Source of the DNA: Staphylotrichum longicolle
Taxonomy: Eukaryota; Ascomycota; Sordariomycetes; Sordariales; Chaetomiaceae
DNA length: 64,000 bases
Reading direction: 5' to 3'
Assembly: GCA_019096155.1 (NCBI GenBank)
Contig: JAHCVI010000006.1
Coordinates: forward strand, 620,001 to 684,000
Below, piece after piece: positions 43,979-55,004 of the stretch (position 1 is the stretch's first letter; every line of letters begins with the position of its first letter). Below the pieces are notes generated by a model. That model was not told where the DNA came from, did no database searches, and worked only from the letters and a program-made list of their open reading frames with translations. The position numbers were made by a program, and so were the translations under genes.

Positions 43979-46900
43979 ATGCCTGGGAGAACGATCAACG
44001 GTCTCGCGGCCGAGTCCTCGCGGAAACGCGCGAGGAGGGCTGAGCAGGACGATGATGTCGAAGTTGTTGAGGTACAAGAGGCCCGCTCAAATCTGCGGAC
44101 TGAACCGGTAAGCAACCCACCACCCCGAGGAACTTCTTTGATGTCTCTTCCCATCATATGCCAACCAGACTTCAAATCAGCGGAAACGAGTGCGAATTTC
44201 CGATGTCGACGACGTAAAGAGCGAACGGCGACGCATTCGGGACACCACCCCACTAGACCACGATGACCAAGGAAATGAAAACCAGGCACCCGCATCGCCA
44301 CACACGCCCCCCAAAACCCAATATGAGCTGATGCGAGACGCCAACTTTGAACATCTTCGTCATGAGGTAGCCGACGACCAACGGGCGACCCAACGTCTCC
44401 GCGTCCGTCCCGGTCTGTTTGGCGAGAATGCCATTGCAGACAACGGAATCATCGAGAGCGTCACCTGCGTCAACTTCATGTGCCATGTACGCCTCCACTG
44501 CGAACTCGGGCCCCTCCTCAACTTCATTGTTGGAGAAAACGGCAGCGGCAAGAGCGCTATCCTTACCGCCATCACCCTATGCCTCGGCGGCAAGGCCAGT
44601 TCGACGAACCGCGGAGGCAGCCTGAAGAGCTTCGTCAAGGAAGGCTGCGAACGCGCTGTATTGGCTGTCAAGATCAAGAACCGGGGGCAGGACGCTTACA
44701 AACCCGACATCTTTGGCGAGTCTGTCATTATCGAGCGTCACTTCTCCAAGACTGGCAGCAGCGGCTTTAAGATCAAGACCGCTCTGGGCCAGACCATCTC
44801 GACAAAGAAGCAGGAGGTTGACGAGATTGTCGAGTACTACGCCCTCCAAGTCGACAATCCGCTGAACATCCTCTCCCAGGACAATGCTCGCCAGTTTCTG
44901 AATTCGTCGACCAAGAACCAGAAATACAAGTTTTTCATCGAAGGCGTCCAGCTTCAGCAGCTAGATAACGACTACAGGCTGATCTCGGAAAACCTCGAAC
45001 AGATGGTGGCCAAAGTTCCCGACCAGGAAGAGCGCGTGAAGCATGCCGCCGTCGAGTTGGACAAGGCTAAGCGTCTAATGGAGGAGCTTGAGGGCACCCG
45101 ACAAGTCCGGACCAAGCTGCGGACCCTGCGCTTCCAACTGGCCTGGTGTCAGGTGTTTGCAGAAGAGGAAGAGCTTGCTAAGAGGGAGAAGGATCTTGCG
45201 GAGGCCGAGATTCGTGTTGCTGAGGTGCAAAAGGAAACCGAAGAAAAGAACCAAGCCCTCGAGCTTGCCGGAGATAAGGTTGAGCGGGCCGAAGAGGCTC
45301 TGCGGGTCGTCCAGGACGAGGAAGGCGAGATCCAGAGCCGCGTGGAGAGCGCCGACGAGCTGTTCAAGCGGCTGAGAAAAGAGATCAACGAGCTCCACGT
45401 TGAGGAGCGGGAGGCTCACCAAGCAGTGAAGGGAAGAACCGAACGTGTGAAAGAGGTGGAGAAGGAAATTGTGAAGGAGCAAGAACGCCTCGAGGCTACG
45501 AACGGCGAGGCCCACACGGCCAAGCTGCGGGAGCTTGACGAGGCAAACGAAACCGTCAAGCGGCTGGAGCAGCAGATTCAGGAGAACAAGGCTTCCGAGC
45601 CAGAACTGATCAACAAGCGCGATGACTCCAAAAAGGCACTGGACAGAGTTGGCGTCGACATCCAACGAAAACGTGACGAAATCAACGGCGTCGAGACGAG
45701 AATCAAGCGTCTTGAGGAGGATCGCGGCTCGCTGTATGACGCCTACGAGGCCGGGGTCCCGAGGCTTCTCAAAATGATTGCGGAAGAGAACAGCTTTGAA
45801 AGCAAACCTATCGGGCCACTGGGGACCCACGTCCAGCTCCTGAAACCTGAATGGTCTGCGGCGCTGGAGAAGACCTTTGGTATCAACCTCAACGCCTTCA
45901 TCGTTTCCAGCAAGCGCGACGAAAAATTGCTCCGCGGCTTGATGAATCGGGTCAACGTTCGGAACTGCCCCGTTTTCATCGGCGGCCGGCAGCCCCTGAA
46001 CATTGACGGGAAAGAGCCCGACTCGGAGTACGACACCATTCTCCGGGTGTTGAAGATTGACAACCAGATGGTCCGGGACCAACTCATCATCAACCACATG
46101 ATTGAGCAGGTAATCCTGATTCCCGACCGCGTCAGAGCCCAGCAGGTCATGTTCGACGGCGCTCCGCCACGGAACGTCAAAGCCTGCCTCGCCTTTCATG
46201 ACAAGAAACGCGGCGAAGCTCTCAGGCTGGCCATGACCAACGGCAGCATCTCTACCAGCCCAATCAAACCGAACCCGCACATGAAACCTCGGATGAAGAC
46301 GGACTCGGATTCTCAGATTGCGCTCTTGAAGGACTCCCTGCAGCAGATTGTGGCCGAGTACCGGGAGGTGGATGCAGAGAAACGCCGTCTGCAGCAAGAA
46401 TCCCAGCGTTGCCAGAACGCCATTACCCAGCTGAAGAAGGATCGGAATAGTCTCGAAACGGACTTGAGGAAGGTCCGCGCTGCCATCGACAACATCAGCG
46501 AGGGTCTGGATGAGTTCGAGCGCGACGATGGCCGCTTGCAAGGTCTTAAAGATCTCCTGGCGGAATTGAAGGAAGAGCTGAACCACCACGGCATCCAATA
46601 CGGCGTGTTGAGCGCGAAGAAGCAAGATAAGAACGCCGAGGTGGAAGAGGCTCAGAGAAAGCTCAAAGAAGAAAAGCTGCTTGCCAAGGACTTTGAGCAA
46701 CGTCTGAAGAAGGCCGAGTCGAAACTCAAAAAAGCTCGGGACTTGCGCCACTTGACCTTGATAGAGAAGAACGATATCATTGCAAGAGCGGCCGAGTATG
46801 CCGAGCAGAGAGACAAGGCCGAGGCGAGACGAGCCAGACAGGAAATCGGTGTCAAGGACATGACGAAACATGCCGAGCTCGTGAGCAAGGAGCGCATCTA

Positions 46901-47692
46901 CGTTCCCGAGGGCGAGACACACAGCAGCATCGCAAAGCAGTACGAAACGCTCCGCGCCCGACTGGCGAGGATAGAGGACAACAGAGGGATGGACGACAAG
47001 CAAGTCCTCGAACACTTTGCCGAGGTCAAGGCGGTCCACACCAAGGTCACTGAAGACCTCGAGTCCAGCATCCATATCAACAACCGGCTTCAGCACACCC
47101 TTAACCTGCGTCTCGAGAAGTGGCGTAAATTCCAGCGATACATCTCGTCGCAGTCGCGGGCCAATTTTATCTACCTGCTTAGCGAACGCGGCTTCCGCGG
47201 CAAGCTCATCCTCGACCACGAGGCCAAGTCCCTGGACCTGCAGGTCGAGCCGGACAAAACGGAGAAGCGGGCGGCCGGGCGCAGCACCAAGACGCTTTCT
47301 GGAGGCGAGAAGTCTTTCTCGTCTATCTGTCTGCTCCTGGCCATATGGGAAGCCATGGGCTCGCCGCTGCGGTGTCTGGACGAGTTTGATGTGTTCATGG
47401 ATAATGTCAATCGCGCGATCAGCACGAATATGCTTGTGAGTCTGGGCTCCAGGGCGAGTTTGATGGGGGTGGCTACTGACGTGGCATGACACAGATCACT
47501 GCAGCGCGCCGTTCGGTCAACCGTCAGTACATCTTCATCACTCCTAATGCGATTGAGGGTCGCAGCACCCTGGATAAGGATGTCAAGATTATTCGGTGAG
47601 TCTGTTGTTGCTGATGGTTGTGGGAATATTTACTAAACGATGGACGCCCTAGGCTCACCGATCCCCGCCAGCGCACTCTGGCTGACCATTGA
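43979..47692 (+). CDS. SMC6: SMC6, structural maintenance of chromosomes protein of the Smc5/6 complex
   Basis: ATPase of the Smc5/6 complex, needed for homologous recombination repair and resolution of stalled forks in the nucleus. Exons 43979-44107, 44169-47435, 47495-47595 and 47653-47692 give 1178 residues. Exon 2 could instead begin at 44181, losing four residues. Residues 1-85 are basic/acidic and hold a likely nuclear signal (RKRARR). Walker A is GENGSGKS at about 165-172. Two long coiled coils flank a hinge (FGINLNAFIVSSKRDEKLL, NCPVFIGGRQPL). The signature LSGGEKSFSSICLLLAIWEA near 1086 runs into Walker B LRCLDEFDVFMD. The last exons encode QYIFITPNAIEG and LTDPRQRTL. Both introns near the 3' end are GT-AG and in phase. 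An 805-codon antisense frame is a shadow. Confidence 0.97.
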
Positions 47693-48096
47693 TGCACCTC
47701 TGGCTCTCTTGTCTGTGCTTTTTGTTAGCGACTTGTCTGGGCAACCCGTCTGGCGACATGTACAGCGACTTGTTATGATTTCAGGGATCGGACATGGCGG
47801 ATCGGCGTCGAATGGGTAGGAAAAGGAGTTGGCTGGAGTTGTATGGGCTAAGGTCCAGATGGCTGGGCTAGAGGGAGAGGCTTTGAGCGCGGGAGCATTG
47901 TTGATTTACAGCGAACCTGAGCTGCTTCTTGGCCAGGAGTGTTACAATACCCTTGTTGTACAGACTTTTCTCACATCCCAATCGTACACGCCCGTACCTT
48001 CTACAGAATAATGTACACACAGCGTTTCGAACTTACACATCTCGCCCCCATACTACGCACTTCTTTTGATCTTCTCGAGCTGGAGCCTCGACAATC
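47693..48096. other. Convergent 3' region SMC6 / COQ9
   Basis: A 404-base gap with both 3' ends. No gene is seen. Confidence 0.5.
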
Positions 48097-49154
48097 TCAT
48101 ATCCTCACTCCCTTGCTCCTCAACACATTGACCGCCGCGCTGGCGTTGAACCCAACCCACTCCCCAACCGCCCGCACGGCGCCCCCGGCCCGGGCAGCCT
48201 CGTCCAGCCGCCGCCGCAAAAAGGCGCGCGTCTCACGGAAGCCGGGCGACGTGTCGGTGGTCTGGAACAGCTCGGCAGCGGCGTAGATGGTCGACAGCGA
48301 CGCGCGCTTGGTGTACCACGACGGGTCGACCGACACGTCGCCGGCGAGGTAGAGGATCTCGTCGGCCAGCTGCGCGAGCTCCTTCAGCGAGGCGGGCACG
48401 TAGGATGGCTGGGCCATGATCGCGAGGGCCTGTTTTTGTTTCACGTCGTCAGTCAGACTCTCATCCATATTCTTTCTCCCGCCGCTGAGAAAACTACAAC
48501 GGAGGGTGTGTGTGGTCCGGGAGCGGGAAAACAAAAACTCACCTCCTGCCACCGGCCCACGACCCCTTCGTTCCCGCGCAGCCGCGCCCACGCCAGCGCC
48601 TCCACCCGCTCCCCGACCGTCCTCGGCGCCCCGCCCTCCCCTTCCCCCGCGAAAATGTCGTGCACCTTGCCGGCGAGGCAGGTGCGCTGGAAGTACAGGT
48701 GCCAGCGGATCAGCGCGAACGCGCCCCCGTCCGGCAGCACGGCCGGGCTGATGTCCAGCAGGCCAATGTCGCGCGCGCCGAGGGCGAGGGCCTCGGGCGT
48801 GAAGCCGTGCGCGGGCACGTGCAGGTAGGCGGCGGAGAGGAGGTGCGCTTCGGCCGGGGTGAAGGGGCCCGGGGGAGCGGGGTGGGTGTGGGAGTGGTAC
48901 GTCCGGAGGGGCTGTTGTTGCTGCTGTTGTTGTTTTTGTTGGGGTCGGTGGAGAGAGGTTGGGCGGTTGTTGTTCTTGTTGTTGAAGGGTGATGGGGAAG
49001 AAGTGATGGGGCGGCATGTGGTGCTGGAGAGGCTCCGGGAAGGAGGTGCTGGTGTTAGTCGGCTGCTGGGGAGGATGGCCGGCCGGAGAGGGCGGAGGAG
49101 CAGGCGCCGGGTTGCCGCGGCGCCCGCGGAGCAGGAGACTGTCGGGGGATGCAT
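48097..49154 (-). CDS. COQ9: Ubiquinone biosynthesis protein Coq9, mitochondrial
   Basis: Lipid-binding partner of the hydroxylase Coq7 in the CoQ synthome on the matrix side of the inner membrane. Exon 1 is 48543-49154 and exon 2 is 48097-48429, with a 113-nt intron in phase 0; 314 residues. The start MHPPTVSCSAGAAATRRLLLR is Arg-rich and lacks acidic residues, fitting a mitochondrial presequence. A poly-Gln/Asn linker (about 60-85) follows. The TetR-like helical core begins LLSAAYLHVPAHGFTPEALALGARD. It continues in ALIRWHLYFQRTC and ALAWARLRGNEGVVGRWQEAL across the splice site. The Coq9 hallmark is the block LADEILYLAGDVSVDPSWYTKR, then ASLSTIYAAAELFQTTD. The GC-rich 5' half generates long false frames on the other strand. 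Confident. Confidence 0.92.
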
Positions 49155-52111
49155 TGCGGTGTTGCGATTGTGCGGTTCAGGTGTCGCGCTGGGAGCAATG
49201 GCTTCTTCGCAAACTCTCTTTCGTAACAAGAACCTTGGTGGTGCTGTCGTTCGATCGGGTTTTGCACGTGCGTCCACGGGTGTGGTCAGGTTCCTTGCAG
49301 AATCAGGAAAGCTCGGCGTGGGGTCCACTCAGTGAGGTGAGCTGCGCTAAAATGGTCCGTTCCCAGCTCCAACGCCCAGGCCCATCCCAGCTCCTTGGCG
49401 TGCCCCGCTCTTTTCGGAGCAGCAACCTCGAAGAGCGGGCTCCTTGACTATCGATGCTCTACCGGATGCTATGAGGCTTTGCAGCAGACGGACCCTTCTT
49501 TACGTCTGGACGGTGCATAGTTTTGCTTGAACCTGTCGAGCGCGGTATAGCGTGACTTGATCATGACATGAAATGTCCATCCTCGGGCGCACGCTTTGAG
49601 GTAGCTCTCACGGTGCATATGGCCTGGCTCTCAAGGTCCTCAGCGGGTCCCCTCTCCCAACCAATGCCCGGTGGCACGAATGACCCCCCAAGCAAAGCTC
49701 GGGATCCAACAAAGGAAACTAATGAAACGCAAGATTGCCGCCATTTACGATGTAGTTAGTTGTGGCAGGCAGTAGGTCCGCAAGTTCCGTCGTGGTTCGC
49801 GGTCCAACACAGGAGGAGTGAGCTCAGTGCAAGCAAGGATAAACTGCTGGTTCGTGCTGTGGAAGGTTCCTTGCGAAAGCCGTTGAAGTGCATAAGGTAC
49901 CTGGCACCAACCGAAGCACTGTGATCGCCGGGCCATCTGAGATGTGTCGCAATCGTCTTCTCTCCTATTGAATTACCCCATTGAATGCTTTCAGTGGCTG
50001 ACGGGTCGAGCTGACGAGAGAATTCATGATATTGTCCATTCAAGGTCATGAGCTTTCGAGTTCCTTCAGCTTCCCTCGTCCAGCTCGGCTCCGCACGGAA
50101 CATGTTCCCGGGCCGCTGGACCCCTCTCCTCCGTTGCCGAAGTGGGTTTTTTTCGACCCCCCCACCAGCACAAGGCTCTCTGTCTTCATCACCATCTCGG
50201 GGCTCATGCATGTTGCGGTTGTATCGCCAGTCCTGTCGTGCATTGACCGGTCGCCTTCGTTTCTGTGGTTGGTCGGGCGCCATTAACCACAGACGGACCT
50301 GCCCACTTCAGTGATTCGGCGGGTGATGATGGCATTTGCTGCCTCGCGTGGAGCGCCAGACGGCCGTGCCGGGCGCCTCGTTGCCCCTGTCACCCGCGTT
50401 GGCCGTCAGCCGGCGCCTCGTCCTGAATGGCCAACTCATCCGAGTGTCTCGATGTGTGCCCCGCAGGAAGCATAAATTCTCTTCACACGCATGCCCGCGC
50501 GCGGGCTGAAGACAGTGAGAGGAACGGGATTGGGCAGTGTCCGCTGGTTCAACCTGCCGTGTCACCATTCCACGGGCGCTGTACTGTGGGAGGCAGGCTC
50601 TAGGGCCACTCCTGGGCATAGGGCAGGCCAATGCCAATCAATGCCGCCTTTCCGAACCTGCACCTCTCCCCACAGCAGCACAGTGACACAGGATGGGGGA
50701 AGGGGAAGCGGACATGATGAGTCTTGTCTCCGTTATTAATGTCAACTGAGGTGTGTGGCCTCTGATTCCTGGCTGTGCCTGGAATGCGCGGGACACTGCG
50801 GCGGAGAGACTCATTAAGGGACCTGACGGCCAAAAAAACTCGACGGGCACTGCAGTGATTCTTGAGCAAGCAAGTAAAAATATTTTTTTCGCTGCTCCAA
50901 TCTTCAAGAGCCGTCTCACAGAAGACAAGAACTCGATGGACGTGAGCAGAAAGTATGACCGGGCGATGAACTGAACGTTTCCCCGCTTAAGATAACGTTA
51001 GCGCTGTTGGAGGCCTTGATTGGCCAACTAAGCTTCCATGCATCTCCACCTTGATACGCAACGTTCCACCCCAGGTTACGAAGGACGCCAATGCTCAAAC
51101 GGACAGAGTTAGAGTCAGACAGCAGAGAGCAGACTGTCCGGCGTTAGGTGGGGGGCCAGGGCTTCAGAATGTTGGAAGGTACAACTGTCTTCGGACTCAA
51201 AAAGGTGATCGTAGAAAACGGCGGCATTGACAAGCCGCCGTGAAGCACCTGCCGTGCCTGCCTGCGACCTTCGGTTTCCCCACTGTGCTCGATGTCTGAT
51301 GTGGTCAATGCTCCAACGGTTGTTTCCGTCCCGTCCCTGCTGCCCTGGCCTGCTGGCCCAGTTGAGTTTTGCCGACCGCCGCAGCGGCGCGTGAAAAGGT
51401 CCCATCAGCCAGCCTGCCCGCAGCCCACTTTCTGTGCTTCCCGCCCGCGCACCAAACACAAACCAACATCCCTCAATCCCGCAGTGCTATTCGTGGCCTC
51501 CGCGATCCGCCAAGAGCTCCACAGAGAAACCTCGCATGCTGGCGGCACCTGCTGGGCCACTGTCCGACACGCGTTCTCCCTGTCGACGCCTCGCTCACCC
51601 TTGCTCGATTCCTTGACTTTGGGTTCCCCCAACGGTACGGTATTGTTCTTTTTCGGTGGTCAGACGCTGCGGCAACGAATTTTTCCACGCTGACCCTTCT
51701 CTTGTCACTGCCTCCAGCTTGTACCCTTTCGTCTACTTCCGCCCGAGCAGCCTTCCCGGGTTCCACTGCCCTGTCTCGGTCGTGCAGCACCTCAACCTTC
51801 CAGGTTCGATTCGGACAGACGCACGCCTGCCCAACTTGGCCGGAGGCTGACCGACATCCCAGCTCCAAAGAAGACCCTTTCTCTCAAATCCCGATTCCTT
51901 GGCCCGTGTCGCGAAGCCGCGTGCAGACCTTGACCTCGCCTGCTGCGACATCCCCCACCAGACCACAACCAGGCGACACCCACCTGGGAGCGCAGGTGCA
52001 GTTAGACAGACGCCTACTATCAGCACCCAATCGCCGCGGCGCCGAGATTTTCCCTTTCCATCAAGCGGTTAAGGTGTGCCAGACGAAAAAAATCGAGATC
52101 CCCGACCAGCC
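49155..52111. other. Long divergent gene-free region, COQ9 / Gbp2-like gene
   Basis: 2.96 kb between divergent starts. It carries one TAAGGTACC motif at 49893, an A/T patch near 50873-50890, and C/T-rich sequence from about 51370 that fits the 5' leader of the Gbp2-like gene. The 452-codon frame starting at 51369 crosses the intron of that gene and is Pro/Ser-rich without motif, so it is not accepted. Confidence 0.5.
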
Positions 52112-55004
52112 ATGGGTAAGTACGAAATCGAATTGCATACTCCATATCAGAGCCCGCTCGTCGTCCAGACCCTTCTCTCCCCTTTCACACCCCCCAAGAA
52201 GGCCCCGTTATCTTAGGCATCTTTCAAAATGTCTCGATGACGTGTTACCGATGCTTGTAACCCCCAACCTTGCCCAGTCGGCAAACTCGGTCGATTCGCA
52301 CACGCCCAGCGAGTGGCAGTTGGGGCGGGCTGAGCGAGGTGCCTCCGGCTTGTCAAGCCTCGCTCAACCTGCTTCCACTCAAGGAGCGGCGCACTCCTGC
52401 AGTGCGTGCCTTTCGTCCCCTCCCTTCATGCTCCCTGCGTGTCCGGAGGTACCTTCACACAAGCAGACCCCTTCCCCTCGGCCTTCCCCTGCCTGCCCTG
52501 CATGTCTTTCCCATCCCATCCCGATCCACCCTCGGATTCGTTCACCACTTCCCCCGCCGCGGCACGACCCCAAGCACTACCTCCCTCAAATTGCCACGCC
52601 TCAATCGCTTCACTCCCTCCCGCATTCCTCCTCCTCCACATCACGCAACCCTATCCTTCCTGACGACTTTTCTTTCCCACTTTCTTCATCTCCGCGGTCT
52701 CTAACCTTTGGTTTGCCGCACAGCTGATTCAGGAGACACTTATCGCCCGGTGAGTAATTTATTTTCCTTCGTTCGATCATTCTCCTCTCGAGGTGCAACT
52801 CGACCACGACCCATTCGACCCCTCAACTTCTTCCATTCTGGCGACAGGATGCTGTTGTCGATATGGGCCGTGCTCAAGGGCCAACAAGGCGGCGCCGTTC
52901 GCGGGGGGTCGGTCGGTCTCCACCTCCACTCGATCTCTCGTGGATTGGAGCATTGATCGCCCCCGCCGCGCGGCCTTGGTCCGCAATCTGTGCATGGCAC
53001 GCGATCGATCCGGCCAAGCTTCCGCATCGTGCCTCTCCCGACCGTGGCCCCGTTGATTGTCATCCTCGTTTCATCTTGGAAATACAACCATACAATGACT
53101 CGGCCGCCGACTGACGAATCGCAGCGTGAGAGGTCGCGTTCTCCCCGCCGAGGTCGTTCAAGGAGTCCCAATACTCGCCGATCATATTCGCCTCGTGATC
53201 GATCGCGGAGCCAGCCCCGGAGAAGAAGTCGGTCTCCCATGACTGGACAGGGTGCAGCTGCTGGAGGAACAGGTTCAGGATACAGCGGAGCTCCCCACCG
53301 ATCGTACGAAGACCGCTCGGCGCACCGAGAACAAGCCATGAACAACATTCGCGAGTCGTCGCAGCAGGACCGCCGGGTCTACGTCGGCAACCTGTCCTAC
53401 GACGTGAAATGGCACCATCTTAAGGACTTTATGAGGCAGGGTGGGTTTCCGGGCGGCTGGCCGTGGTGTTGGAATATCCGGAGGGGCTGACACTGTCCAT
53501 TCTCAGCTGGAGAGGTTCTCTACGCCGATGTGTTGCTGCTTCCCAATGGAATGTCGAAGGTGGGCGCCTATGAGTGATTTGGCTGGTTCTTTTGTGGTTC
53601 CTCTTCTCGGTTTTGATGGATTGTTGGATTGACGGGTTGGGACGTTGTCCGAGGTGATTTTAGGGATGCGGGTAAGTCGATGTCGTCAACGGTCTGGGTG
53701 GTTGACAAGCGCTGACCTTTTGACTCTTATAGAATTGTGGAGTATGCCACGAGGGAGCAGGCACAGCAAGCCGTAGCGACACTCAGCAACCAGAACCTTA
53801 TGGGCAGGCTCATCTATGTCCGAGAGGTGAGGCAATTCATCAACGCAATGAGCTCCGACTTGGCCAGACTGACTTTGAAACAGGACCGTGAGGCCGAGCC
53901 TCGCTTTGGCCCTCCGGGCGGCGCCGCTCGCGGCGGATTCCAGGGCGGCATGGGCGGTGGCCCTTACGGCGGCGGCGGCGGTTTCAACCCCGGCATGGCT
54001 GGTGGCGCCGGCGGCCGTCAGATCTACGTCTCCAACGTTTGTCACAACTCTCCTTGCTCCCCTTTGTCCCGTGACTCTGGAGCTGTTGATGTATTGACCA
54101 ATGTTCAATAGTTGCCCTTCAACGTGGGCTGGCAAGACCTGAAGGATCTCTTCCGGCAGGCTGGTAAGCTGATTCACAACATTACTGTTGGACTGTACGC
54201 TAACCGCTTCAACCTTGACAGCCCGTGCAGGCGGTGTTATTCGCGCCGATGTCCATCTCGGCCCTGACGGCAGACCTAAGGGCTCTGGTATCGTTGTTTT
54301 CGAGTCGCCTGATGATGCTCGCAACGCCATCCAGCAGTTCAACGGCTATGATTGGCAGGGCCGCATGCTCGAGGTCCGTGAGGATCGCTTTGCCGGTCCC
54401 GCGATGGGTGCTGGAGGCTACGGCCGTGGCGGCTTTGGTGGCGGCCGTGGGGCCTTTGGCGCTGGCTTTGGCCGCGGCGGATTTGGCGGAGGTCGTGGCG
54501 GCTTCGGCGGCTATGGCGGCCGTGGTGGCTATGGCGGTCCCGGTGGTCCCGGCGGCCCTGGTGGTTTCGATGGAGGTAACGCCTCCGTGCCGCCGAACCC
54601 GTTCACGGACCATGCCTCGGCCGGCGTTGAGAAGTGCGACACCATCTACGTTCGCAACGTAAGTCCCATTCCGCATCTACTCTTCATCTCTGCATATGGC
54701 CGAGCTAACCCTTCTCCAGCTTCCCTGGTCGACGAGCAACGAGGATCTGGTTGAGCTCTTCTCTACTATTGGCAAAGTCGAGCAAGCCGAGATCCAGTAT
54801 GAGCCGAGCGGCCGGTCTCGTGGCAGCGGTGTTGTCCGCTTCGACAGCGCAGACACTGCCGAAACCGCCATTGCCAAGTTCCAGGGCTATCAGTATGGCG
54901 GTCGCCCTCTTGGCCTGAGCTACGTCAAGTACGTCACGCCAGGCGGCGGCGACAGCATGGATACCGATCCCCACGGCGGCCTCACGCAAGATCAGATCAT
55001 GTAA
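52112..55004 (+). CDS. GBP2: Three-RRM SR-type mRNA-binding protein, Gbp2/Hrb1-like
   Basis: Shuttling RNA-binding protein linking transcription, quality control and mRNA export via TREX. Ten exons: 52112-52115, 52724-52749, 53125-53440, 53507-53559, 53664-53671, 53733-53826, 53884-54036, 54112-54163, 54222-54658 and 54720-55004; 475 residues. The first exon is only ATGG; joined to exon 2 it reads MADSGDTYRP, in phase with the RS domain RERSRSPRRGRSRSPN. Exon 5 is an 8-nt microexon (GGATGCGG) that restores the RNP1 motif KGCGIVEY. RRM1 spans about 94-167 (RVYVGNLSYD), RRM2 213-295 (QIYVSNLPFNVGW), and RRM3 376-455 (TIYVRNLPWSTSNEDL). A Gly/Arg/Phe-rich linker joins RRM2 and RRM3. An alternative start at 53095 (MTRPPTDESQ) is also in frame with exon 3. 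The acceptor before 54222 has a competitor nine bases downstream. Confidence 0.88.

Noticed and set aside
45075..47492. 805-codon open frame on the minus strand, antisense to SMC6
   Set aside because: It is an antisense shadow caused by G/C-rich third positions of SMC6; its translation is Leu/Val/Asp-rich without domain motifs, while the plus strand has Walker A, signature and Walker B motifs in order.
51369..52727. 452-codon plus-strand frame, Pro/Ser-rich
   Set aside because: It spans the leader, the ATGG exon and first intron of the Gbp2-like gene, begins in no convincing context and has no motif; C/T-rich leaders commonly give such frames.
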